Assembly: GCA_040774885.1 (NCBI GenBank)
Contig: JAXGTO010000047.1
Span: 1-7,791 of the forward strand
Source: JAXGTO01 sp040774885
Lineage (GTDB): Bacteria; Actinomycetota; Coriobacteriia; Coriobacteriales; Eggerthellaceae
Direction: 5' to 3'
Length of the DNA stretch: 7,791 nt
Part shown: one piece after another, positions 1 to 5,590 of the stretch
How the letters are laid out: each line of letters begins with the position of its first letter
How positions within the stretch are numbered: position 1 is the first letter of the stretch
Program-made: the position numbers and the translations under genes
Notes under the pieces: generated by a model
Databases searched by the model: none
Told to the model about the DNA's origin: nothing
Seen by the model: the letters and a program-made list of their open reading frames with translations, nothing else

Positions 1-35
1 CCTTTGTCCGCTCCTTCTTCGCGTATCCATATACG

Positions 36-89
36 CTCAGTCGCGGGGCGGGACGATATGCGCCGTCCCAGCACCCCTCGCGACCTGAG
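36..89. other. Long imperfect stem-loop, possible RNA leader structure
   Basis: The arms 36-45 (CTCAGTCGCG) and 79-89 (CGCGACCTGAG) pair over ten base pairs with one bulged base. Inside them GGG 46-48 can pair with three of CCCC 74-77. A further six-pair stem GGGACG 50-55 / CGTCCC 64-69 closes an eight-base loop. Two smaller hairpins flank it: GCGTAT/ATACGC at 21-36 and GGGG/CCCC at 91-104. Read on the minus strand, the three hairpins lie just before an AAGGAG at 11-16 and would form a structured 5' leader. Read on the plus strand, the GGGG/CCCC hairpin is followed by a T-rich run (105-117) and could be a weak terminator. The strand is undecided, and I recognise no riboswitch family. Confidence 0.45.
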
Positions 90-90
90 T

Positions 91-117
91 GGGGATTCCG
101 CCCCTGTTGTCTGTTTT
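91..117 (+). terminator. Weak candidate intrinsic terminator
   Basis: GGGG (91-94) and CCCC (101-104) can form a four-pair GC hairpin followed by TGTTGTCTGTTTT. The stem is short and the T run is interrupted, so this may only be part of the structured element beside it. If real, it would end a plus-strand transcript entering from the left edge. Confidence 0.2.
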
Positions 118-221
118 ACGAAATCACAACCTGGCATTCGTCGCGATTTTTGCCTTTCTTGCTTCGAATTCGGGATAGTGTGGCGATTAAAGGGACATTC
201 GGAGTCAAGAATCCAAGAATG

Positions 222-479
222 ATAGCTATTACCCCAGGTCACGAAGCATCGGCTAAATTGAGCAGCTCGATAAAGCCCACAATATCGCGAAAACGAAACA
301 AAAAGGGCCATTTTGATGACGAATGGGTTGTTGCAGATGGAACCGTTGGCCTCGATGACGAATGGGTTGTTGCAGGTGGAACCGTTGGCCTCGATGACGA
401 ATGGGTTGTTGCAGATGGAACTGTTGGCCTCGATGACGAATGGAATCAATTCGACAGTCCAACACGATTGATTCCATGA
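222..479 (+). CDS. Doubtful small ORF containing a 13-residue repeat
   Basis: This ATG-started frame would give an 85-residue product with a basic segment (SRKRNKKGHF, about 24-33) followed by three tandem copies of DDEWVVADGTVGL and a terminal DDEW. The repeats are acidic and hydrophobic and match no family I recognise. Evidence against coding: the nearest purine-rich stretch (GGAG near 200) is too far from the ATG, and because the repeat unit is 39 bp (a multiple of three), it stays open in several frames on both strands. One of the two substitutions between copies changes Asp to Gly and the other is silent, which is too little to show selection. I list it only because the repeated block could be translated; the DNA repeat itself is certain. 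Confidence 0.15.
   Translation: MAITPGHEASAKLSSSIKPTISRKRNKKGHFDDEWVVADGTVGLDDEWVVAGGTVGLDDEWVVADGTVGLDDEWNQFDSPTRLIP
315..443. repeat. 39-bp tandem repeat, 3.3 copies
   Basis: Three full 39-bp units lie head to tail at 315-353, 354-392 and 393-431, and a partial fourth (432-443) stops after its first 12 bases, GATGACGAATGG. The copies are nearly identical: unit 2 has CAGGTGG where the others have CAGATGG, and unit 3 has AACTG where the others have AACCG. There are no unique spacers, so it is not a CRISPR array. On the plus strand one frame reads DDEWVVADGTVGL per unit; on the minus strand one frame reads NNPFVIEANGSIC. The near-identity suggests recent slippage or unequal crossing-over. The last partial unit runs directly into the dyad at 440-477. 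Confidence 0.95.
440..477. repeat. 11-bp perfect inverted repeat at the end of the tandem array
   Basis: ATGGAATCAAT (440-450) is matched by its exact reverse complement ATTGATTCCAT (467-477) across a 16-base spacer. The left arm begins inside the partial fourth copy of the 39-bp repeat, so array and dyad are fused. There is no T run on either side, so it does not look like an intrinsic terminator. It could be a protein-binding site, the edge of a small mobile repeat, or an RNA hairpin. Confidence 0.7.
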
Positions 480-608
480 GCAATCGCACTAGGACATGCC
501 CAAGGGGTTTCGAGCTGCGCCTCAGCAATCCAGCCAGATCGACTTTAAGGCTTTCGATGAGCCCCTTATGCAACCCGCGCTATTGAGCTTGATTAGGCTC
601 AACTGGTG

Positions 609-726
609 TTTTCGGCGCAACGAAAAGCGCAATATCAATTCGGCTTCGGCTAGACGGCAGCCAATGGCCCAGCAGACGTTTTTCGGCGCCATGAAGAACA
701 CGCCTATTTGCTTTTGGCTAGACGGC
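609..726. repeat. Imperfect direct duplication spanning the 3' end of the membrane gene
   Basis: Two blocks of about 50 bp share their ends in the same order and spacing. TTTTCGGCGC occurs at 609-618 and 680-689, and GGCTAGACGGC occurs at 648-658 and 716-726, with 29 and 26 diverged bases between the pairs. The right block covers the last codons and stop of the Pr6Pr-type gene (minus-strand reading DRRLAKSK then stop). The left block would read CRLAEAE in the equivalent frame with no matching stop. This looks like an old partial duplication of the gene's 3' end. Confidence 0.5.
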
Positions 727-1360
727 GGTCGATGGCTCGGTAGACGTATCCCAACGCAATGAAGAAGGCGATCATGGCGGCCATCGTGATCAGCACCATC
801 GGCCAACCGTTGGCATCGACGTCGATGAACGGATAGGGATAGCGCGATTCGCCGAATCCCGTCATGCTGCCGCCCAGCAAGGCAACGCGCACGAACACGT
901 AGATGGCATAGATGATGGGCAGCGCCGTCCAGACCAACGGATCGAATTTGCCCATGGTTCCTTTGACATCGAACAGCAGCCAATCCGCTATGGCCATAAC
1001 GGGAACGATGCCATGCAGCACGGCAAAGTGCCAGTTGAAATGCCCATCTACGAAGATCATCCCGCCATTGAGCATGAACATGGCCACCAAAAACGTGACC
1101 GTGATGGCCATCATGCAAGCGTATTTGAACTTGGGAGCCCAGGTGATGGCAGCATCATCCTTGCGTTTGGCAACGAGCCAAATGGCATCGATGGCGAAGT
1201 AGACGACCACCACCAAGTTGGAAAGGTTGGTGAAGAAATTGAGGAACACCGGACTGGGCGAGCCGGTCAAAATACCCGATTGCTGCAGCAAAGCGGCGGC
1301 CCCCAAAACAACGAGGACGGCTTTGAACAGGATGGATGCGGTGCGGTTGCGGATTCTCAT
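704..1360 (-). CDS. Pr6Pr-family integral membrane protein
   Basis: This is a 218-residue protein of mostly hydrophobic helices. Membrane segments are visible at about 9-29, 42-63, 80-97, 111-131, 143-162 and 187-207, giving six helices with a basic N-terminus (MRIRNR) and a basic C-terminus (RAIDRRLAKSK). Features typical of the Pr6Pr / FAR-17a-like group, as I recall them, are FFTNLSNLVVVVYF in helix 2, the LHGIVPVMAIADWLLF segment in helix 4, and IIYAIYVFVR followed by RYPYPFID between helices 5 and 6. The family has no well-defined biochemical role, so I assign only membrane location. The frame stays open far upstream, through the operon terminator and into rplW DNA, but ATG at 1358-1360 is chosen because the family-like hydrophobic sequence begins there and a candidate -10 box sits just upstream. 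There is no Shine-Dalgarno sequence. It ends with TAG and is downstream of, but transcriptionally separate from, the ribosomal operon. Confidence 0.8.
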   Translation of the reverse strand: MRIRNRTASILFKAVLVVLGAAALLQQSGILTGSPSPVFLNFFTNLSNLVVVVYFAIDAIWLVAKRKDDAAITWAPKFKYACMMAITVTFLVAMFMLNGGMIFVDGHFNWHFAVLHGIVPVMAIADWLLFDVKGTMGKFDPLVWTALPIIYAIYVFVRVALLGGSMTGFGESRYPYPFIDVDANGWPMVLITMAAMIAFFIALGYVYRAIDRRLAKSK

Positions 1361-1366
1361 GACCCG

Positions 1367-1375
1367 ACTGTAGCA
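1367..1375 (-). promoter_or_regulatory. Candidate extended -10 for the Pr6Pr gene
   Basis: On the minus strand TGC TACAGT (1375-1367) matches an extended -10 element (TGn then TAnnnT). Only six bases separate its last base from the A of the ATG at 1360. Transcription starting about seven bases downstream would begin at or next to the start codon, giving a leaderless mRNA. The absence of any Shine-Dalgarno sequence fits this. No convincing -35 box is present. Confidence 0.4.
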
Positions 1376-1463
1376 CAAGAGACTGAACCTGGGCCTTGGT
1401 TTACAACTGCATGGAAGAATCCGCGCAAATGAACAGCACGGAAATGAGGGGCACCGGCACAAC

Positions 1464-1495
1464 AAGAGGCGCCGTCCTTTCAGACAGCGCCTCTT
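1464..1495 (-). terminator. Intrinsic terminator of the ribosomal protein operon
   Basis: A 13-pair stem with one G-T wobble joins AAGAGGCGCTGTC and GACGGCGCCTCTT (minus-strand sense) around the six-base loop TGAAAG. On the minus strand it is followed by a moderately T-rich stretch (TTGTTGT counting the end of the stem) and preceded by an A/T-rich run. It lies 53 nt after the rplW stop and about 100 nt before the next gene, so it closes the operon after rplW and separates it from the membrane gene. On the plus strand the stem is followed by CAAAAATT, which is less favourable. Confidence 0.8.
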
Positions 1496-1548
1496 CAAAA
1501 ATTGCTTGAACGGTGCAAGTACGGCCGATGGCCGACCGCCCGATCGCT

Positions 1549-1836
1549 CTAGTTCTGGGCGAACAGCTCGATGGTGTCGCCTTCCTTGAGCGTGACCATG
1601 GCCTTCTTCCACGTACGGGTGGTGCCGGGCTGGTAACGCACGCGCTTGGGCTTGGGCTTGACGTTCAAGGTGTTCACCTTGACCACCGTCACGTCGAAAA
1701 GGTCTTCGACGGCCTTGGCGATCTCGATCTTGTTGGCGGACTTGGCCACCTCGAAGGTGTAGCAATTCTCGCTCATCATGTCGTAGCTATGCTCCGAGAT
1801 GATGGGGCGGATGATGATCTCGCGCGAATCCTTCAT
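1549..1836 (-). CDS. rplW: 50S ribosomal protein L23
   Basis: This 95-residue protein is of normal length for bacterial L23. L23 binds domain III of 23S rRNA beside the exit tunnel and docks trigger factor and the signal recognition particle. The family signature is clear: REIIIRPIISEHS at 5-17 (family consensus near RPIISEKS), YTFEVAKSANKIEIAKAVE at 26-44, the VVKVNTLNVKPKPKR segment at 51-65 and KKAMVTLKEGDTIELF at 77-92. Its ATG overlaps the rplD stop by one base (TAATG), and a strong AGGAGG (1847-1852) within the end of rplD serves it, so the two are translationally coupled. It is the last gene before the terminator; rplB, which normally follows, is absent. It ends with TAG. Confidence 0.97.
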   Translation of the reverse strand: MKDSREIIIRPIISEHSYDMMSENCYTFEVAKSANKIEIAKAVEDLFDVTVVKVNTLNVKPKPKRVRYQPGTTRTWKKAMVTLKEGDTIELFAQN

Positions 1837-2459
1837 TATGCAAGCACCTCCTCGATGCGAGCCAGGGCGTCGGCGGAGAACACGAGCGCCTTGTTATCGA
1901 CGAAATCATGGGTGTTGCTCTCGGAAACCGGGATGCAACGCACCTGGGGGATGTTGCGGAAGCTCAGGTAGGTGTTGACGTCGTCGTCGTTGACCACCAC
2001 GGTGCAACGGCCGTCGATGCCGAGCGCCTTGAGACAGGCCGCAGCGTCTTTGGTCTTGGGGGCTTCGAAGCCGAACTTGTCGACAACGAAGAGCTCCTTG
2101 TCGGCAGCTTTGCCGGAAAGCGCACTGCGCATGGCCAGCTTGACCACCTTGTTGGGGACCTTGATGGCGTAGCTGCGCGGATGCGGGCCGAAAACGGTGC
2201 CGCCGCCAGCCCACTGCGGGGCGCGGATGGTGCCCTGACGGGCACGGCCGGTGCCCTTCTGGCGCCACGGCTTCTTGCCGCCGCCGCGAACTTCGCCACG
2301 GGTCTTGGTGTCATGGGTGCCCTGTCGCCAGGACAGACGCTGTGCACGAACAACTTCATGCATGGCGTGAACGTTCGGCTCGATGCCGAACACTTCGGCG
2401 TTCAGGGTAAGGCTCTTGACCTTGGAACCCTTCACGCTCTTCACTTCGATACTTGCCAT
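1836..2459 (-). CDS. rplD: 50S ribosomal protein L4
   Basis: This 207-residue L4 matches the usual length. L4 lines the polypeptide exit tunnel and, in enterobacteria, also represses its own S10 operon. The tunnel loop is visible at about 43-97, with TRGEVRGGGKKPWRQKGTGR (53-72) followed by ARQGTIRAPQWAGGGTVFGP (73-92), the part that reaches the tunnel wall. The C-terminal Rossmann-like portion runs from about 103 to 207. The frame is open upstream, but ATG at 2457-2459 is chosen because GAGGAG (2469-2474) lies nine bases before it and the protein aligns from MASIEVKSVKG. The gap from rplC is 20 nt and it overlaps rplW by one base. The loop shows no obvious insertion or deletion of the macrolide-resistance kind. 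Confidence 0.97.
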   Translation of the reverse strand: MASIEVKSVKGSKVKSLTLNAEVFGIEPNVHAMHEVVRAQRLSWRQGTHDTKTRGEVRGGGKKPWRQKGTGRARQGTIRAPQWAGGGTVFGPHPRSYAIKVPNKVVKLAMRSALSGKAADKELFVVDKFGFEAPKTKDAAACLKALGIDGRCTVVVNDDDVNTYLSFRNIPQVRCIPVSESNTHDFVDNKALVFSADALARIEEVLA

Positions 2460-2479
2460 ATCTCTAAACTCCTCGGTAT

Positions 2480-3103
2480 CTAGTTCGCCAAGCGGATACG
2501 GACCATGGCGTTTTTGCCGCCGGGCACCGCGCCCTTGATGAGGATCAGGTTCTGGTCGGCGTCGACGCGGACCACTTCGAGGTTCTTGGTGGTCACCGTG
2601 TCGCAGCCCATGTGGCCCGGCAGACGCAGGCCCTTGAACACGCGGGAAGGCGTGGCGCACTGGCCCACGGAACCGGGAGCGCGATGGAAGTGCGCACCGT
2701 GGCCGCCCGGGCCGCCCTTGAAGTTGTAGCGGCGCATAACGCCCGCGAAGCCCTTGCCCTTGGACGTGCCGGTAACATCGACCTTCTTCGCTTCAGCGAA
2801 ATCGGTGACAGTCACTTTGTCGCCCGTCTTGAACTCGGTGGCATCTTCGACGCGCACTTCGCGCAGGTAGCGCACCGCGTCGGTGCCCTGCTTCTTGAAG
2901 TGGCCGGCCATGGGCTTGTTGACCTTCTTTTCTTTGATGGTCCCAAAACCCAGTTGCACAGCGTTGTAGCCGTCGGATTCGTTGGTCTTGACCTGGACGA
3001 CGGTGTTGGGCTCGGCCTGGATGACCGTGACCGGCACCGCGCGGTCGTCGTCGGAGAATATCTGGGTCATGCCCAGCTTCTTGCCGTAGATTGCATTAAT
3101 CAT
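2480..3103 (-). CDS. rplC: 50S ribosomal protein L3
   Basis: This 207-residue L3 starts with MINAIYGKKLGMTQIF, the standard opening. L3 is an early assembly protein whose long central extension reaches towards the peptidyl transferase centre. That extension is seen at about 114-160, with KGKGFAGVMRRYNFKGG, HGAHFHRAPGSVGQCATPSR and the closing FKGLRLPGHMG. Gln148 sits at the place where the E. coli protein is methylated by PrmB. The C-terminus (VVRVDADQNLILIKGAVPG) is typical. GGGAGG at 3113-3118 overlaps the final base of the rpsJ stop codon and lies nine bases from the ATG, so the gene is tightly placed behind rpsJ with a 14-nt gap. It ends with TAG. Confidence 0.97.
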   Translation of the reverse strand: MINAIYGKKLGMTQIFSDDDRAVPVTVIQAEPNTVVQVKTNESDGYNAVQLGFGTIKEKKVNKPMAGHFKKQGTDAVRYLREVRVEDATEFKTGDKVTVTDFAEAKKVDVTGTSKGKGFAGVMRRYNFKGGPGGHGAHFHRAPGSVGQCATPSRVFKGLRLPGHMGCDTVTTKNLEVVRVDADQNLILIKGAVPGGKNAMVRIRLAN

Positions 3104-3117
3104 TTATTCAAACCTCC

Positions 3118-3426
3118 CTACAGCTTGATCTCGATGTCGACGCCTGCGGGAAGGTCCAGACGCATCAGGGAGTCCACCGTGTTGGGGGTGGGTTCCAAGA
3201 TGTCGATCAGACGCTTGTGCGTGCGCATTTCGAATTGTTCGCGAGAATCCTTGTCCACATGCGGGCCCTTGACGACGCAATACAGATTGCGCTCGGTAGG
3301 CAGCGGGATAGGACCTGATACTTTGGCACCGGTCTTCTGGGCGGTGTCGACGATGAGCTTGGTGGACTGGTCCACGATCTCATGGTCGTAACCCTTGAGG
3401 CGGATGCGGATCTTCTGATTAGCCAC
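3118..3426 (-). CDS. rpsJ: 30S ribosomal protein S10 (NusE)
   Basis: This 102-residue S10 has the full family pattern: KIRIRLKGYDHEIVDQST at 5-22, the loop with SGPIPLPTE (37-45) that packs in the 30S head, REQFEMRTHKRLIDI at 62-76 and the C-terminal LPAGVDIEIKL. S10 is a 30S head protein and, as NusE, also joins transcription antitermination complexes. The start is GTG (3424-3426), chosen because a perfect GGAGGT (3435-3440) lies eight to nine bases upstream and the protein aligns from MANQKIRIR. It follows fusA by only 44 nt, in the space where many bacteria carry tuf. It ends with TAG. Confidence 0.97.
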   Translation of the reverse strand: MANQKIRIRLKGYDHEIVDQSTKLIVDTAQKTGAKVSGPIPLPTERNLYCVVKGPHVDKDSREQFEMRTHKRLIDILEPTPNTVDSLMRLDLPAGVDIEIKL

Positions 3427-3434
3427 TGGTATAT

Positions 3435-3440
3435 ACCTCC
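3435..3440 (-). promoter_or_regulatory. Shine-Dalgarno site fixing the GTG start of rpsJ
   Basis: GGAGGT on the minus strand, eight bases before GTG at 3426-3424. It supports a non-ATG start for S10; no in-frame ATG is available at this distance. Confidence 0.85.
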
Positions 3441-3470
3441 GTAATTGACGTATCGCTGAAGCCGCGGGGC

Positions 3471-5573
3471 CTAAGCGTTACCGCCAGCCTTGCTGATGAT
3501 CTCGTCGGCCACGGTCTTGGGAACAGGCTCATAGGAATCGAACTGCATCGTGTAAGATGCACGACCCTGGGTGCCGCTGCGCAGGTCGGTAGCGTATCCG
3601 AACATCTCGGACAACGGAACCTTGGCGTTGATGACCTTGGCGTTGCCACGGTCGCCCATGCCCTGGATCTGGCCGCGACGGCTGGACAGGTTGCCCATGA
3701 CGTCGCCCATGTACTCTTCGGGCGTTTCCACTTCGACGGCCATCATGGGTTCCAAGATGACCGGGCTGGACTTCTTGAGGGCGTCCTTGATGGCCATGGA
3801 GCCGGCCACCTTGAATGCCGCTTCGGAAGAGTCGACGTCGTGATAACTGCCGTCGATGAGTTCCACGCGCACATCCACCACAGGGTATCCGGCCAAAACG
3901 CCGTTGTTGAGCGCTTCTTGGATGCCCTTGTCCACCGGGGAGATGAATTCCTTGGGGATGGAGCCGCCCACGATCTTGTTCTCGAACGTGTAGCCCTCGC
4001 CCGTTTCGGTGGGAAACATGTTGATGATGGCGTGACCGTACTGGCCGCGACCGCCGGACTGGCGGACGAACTTGCCCTCGGCGTTCATGACCGGCTTGGT
4101 GGCCGTTTCACGATATGCAACCTGAGGCTTGCCGACGTTGGCTTCCACCTTGAATTCGCGCAGCAGACGGTCGACGATGATTTCCAGATGCAGCTCGCCC
4201 ATACCGGCGATGATGGTCTGGCCGGTTTCCTGGTTGGTGGAAACGCGGAACGTCGGGTCTTCTTCGGCGAGTTTCTGCAGAGCCACGGCCAGCTTGTCCT
4301 GTTCGGCCTTGGTCTTGGGCTCGATGGCGATGTCGATGACGGGATCGGGGAATTCCATCGATTCGAGCACGATGGGATGGTCCTCGTCGCACAGCGTATC
4401 GCCGGTGCTGGTGTCCTTCAGGCCCACGACGGCGACGATGTCGCCAGCGGAGCACTCGTCGACGTCGACGCGCTGGTTGGAGTTCATCTGCAGCAGACGG
4501 CCGATGCGCTCCTTCTTGTCCTTGGTGGCGTTGCTCACGTAGCTGCCGGCGGGCAGGGTGCCCGAGTACACGCGCAGGTAGGTGAGTTTGCCCACGAATG
4601 GGTCGGTCATGATCTTGAAGGCCAGAGCGGAGAACGGCGCCTTGGGGTCGCTGGGACGATCTTCTTCTTCGTCGGTATCGGGGTTGACGCCGGTGATGGC
4701 GGGAACCTCGAGCGGGCTGGGAAGGTAGTCGACCACGGCGTCGAGCAGCTCTTGCACGCCCTTGTTCTTGTAGGCGGAGCCCACGAACACGGGGTTGAGC
4801 TTGCACTCGATGGTGCCCTTGCGGATGGCGGCCTTGAATTCGTCGACGGTGACGTCTTCTTCCATCAGGACCTTTTCCATGAGGTCGTCGTCGCAATCGG
4901 CGGCGGCTTCGAGGAGTTCCTGACGGCACTTTTCGGCCTGGGCCTTGAATTCGTCGGGGATGGCGTCCATGGGTTCGGGGTACGTCATGCCCTTGTCGTC
5001 GGCCTTGAAGTCCCATGCGGTCATGGTTACCAGGTCGATGACGCCCCAGAAGTCTTCCTCGGCGCCCATGGGGATCTGAGCCGCGAACGCGGGAGCGCCC
5101 AAGCGGTCATGCATGGTGTCGATGGCATGGAAGAAGTCGGCGCCGACACGGTCGTACTTGTTGATGAAGGCGATGCGGGGCACGTTGTAGCGATGAGCCT
5201 GGCGCCACACGGTTTCGGACTGGGGCTGCACGCCGGCAACCGCGTCGAAAACGGCGACGGTGCCATCGAGCACGCGCAGGGAACGCTCGACTTCAGCGGT
5301 GAAGTCGACGTGGCCCGGGGTGTCGATGATCTGGATGCGGTACTTTTCGCCATCCTTTTCCCAGAAGCAGGTGGTGGCGGCACTGGTGATGGTTACGCCG
5401 CGTTCCTGTTCTTGGACCATCCAGTCCATGGTGGCAGCGCCATCGTGGACCTCGCCGATTTTGTGCGTCTTGCCCGTGTAGTACAGGATGCGCTCGGTGG
5501 TGGTGGTCTTACCGGCGTCGATGTGGGCCATGATGCCGATGTTGCGGGTGTCTTTCAGGTTGTTCTTAGCCAT
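3471..5573 (-). CDS. fusA: Translation elongation factor G
   Basis: This 700-residue EF-G is of full length. It is the cytoplasmic GTPase that drives tRNA and mRNA translocation and, with ribosome recycling factor, ribosome splitting. The G domain shows the P-loop AHIDAGKT (16-23), a switch I region ending in RGVTITSA (58-65), DTPGH (84-88), NKYD (138-141) and the G5 motif GSAYKNKG. Domain II begins near 310, domain III near 405, domain IV near 487 (with GRGQYGHA) and domain V near 605, ending in SSRRGQIQGMGDRGNAKVI and the EMFGYATDLRS segment. NKYD has Tyr where most EF-Gs have Met; that position is not a base contact. Only 17 nt separate it from rpsG, with at best a weak GGTGA site, so translation may be coupled. 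It ends with TAG. It is clearly canonical EF-G, not TetM-like. Confidence 0.98.
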   Translation of the reverse strand: MAKNNLKDTRNIGIMAHIDAGKTTTTERILYYTGKTHKIGEVHDGAATMDWMVQEQERGVTITSAATTCFWEKDGEKYRIQIIDTPGHVDFTAEVERSLRVLDGTVAVFDAVAGVQPQSETVWRQAHRYNVPRIAFINKYDRVGADFFHAIDTMHDRLGAPAFAAQIPMGAEEDFWGVIDLVTMTAWDFKADDKGMTYPEPMDAIPDEFKAQAEKCRQELLEAAADCDDDLMEKVLMEEDVTVDEFKAAIRKGTIECKLNPVFVGSAYKNKGVQELLDAVVDYLPSPLEVPAITGVNPDTDEEEDRPSDPKAPFSALAFKIMTDPFVGKLTYLRVYSGTLPAGSYVSNATKDKKERIGRLLQMNSNQRVDVDECSAGDIVAVVGLKDTSTGDTLCDEDHPIVLESMEFPDPVIDIAIEPKTKAEQDKLAVALQKLAEEDPTFRVSTNQETGQTIIAGMGELHLEIIVDRLLREFKVEANVGKPQVAYRETATKPVMNAEGKFVRQSGGRGQYGHAIINMFPTETGEGYTFENKIVGGSIPKEFISPVDKGIQEALNNGVLAGYPVVDVRVELIDGSYHDVDSSEAAFKVAGSMAIKDALKKSSPVILEPMMAVEVETPEEYMGDVMGNLSSRRGQIQGMGDRGNAKVINAKVPLSEMFGYATDLRSGTQGRASYTMQFDSYEPVPKTVADEIISKAGGNA

Positions 5574-5590
5574 GGTTCTCAGTCACCGGC

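Larger units (their letters stand above)
1..703. other. Gene-poor intergenic region rich in repeats and hairpins
   Basis: I find no convincing protein-coding gene in this 0.7-kb stretch. Open frames exist on both strands, but none has a good ribosome binding site next to a start codon or resembles a family I recognise. The stretch is less GC-rich than the operon and is unusually structured. It holds a cluster of inverted repeats at 21-104, a 39-bp tandem repeat at 315-443, a dyad at 440-477 and an imperfect direct duplication at 609-726. The left edge may hold the 5' leader of a minus-strand gene that begins just outside the window, because AAGGAG on the minus strand (11-16) is followed by only ten bases before the edge. 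Confidence 0.6.

Noticed and set aside
315..443. CRISPR array
   Set aside because: The 39-bp units abut each other without unique spacers and no cas-like gene is present.
584..603. Hairpin TTGAGC/GCTCAA as terminator of the membrane gene
   Set aside because: The stem is only six pairs, the loop is eight bases, and no T run follows on the minus strand.
522..703. Minus-strand frame downstream of the membrane gene as a separate gene
   Set aside because: It is the tail of a shadow frame that overlaps the membrane gene; it has no start signal of its own, and its only similarity is the short duplicated block.
496..762. Plus-strand frame of 88 residues in the intergenic region
   Set aside because: It has no good ribosome binding site, runs antisense into the membrane gene and matches no known family.
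1361..1765. N-terminal extension of the membrane protein to 353 residues
   Set aside because: The extension runs through the operon terminator and overlaps rplW in another frame. Its translation is Arg- and Gln-rich without family resemblance, and the hydrophobic protein aligns from position 1360.
2460..2660. Upstream extension of rplD
   Set aside because: It would overlap rplC out of frame. GAGGAG at 2469-2474 and the standard L4 N-terminus fix the start at 2459.
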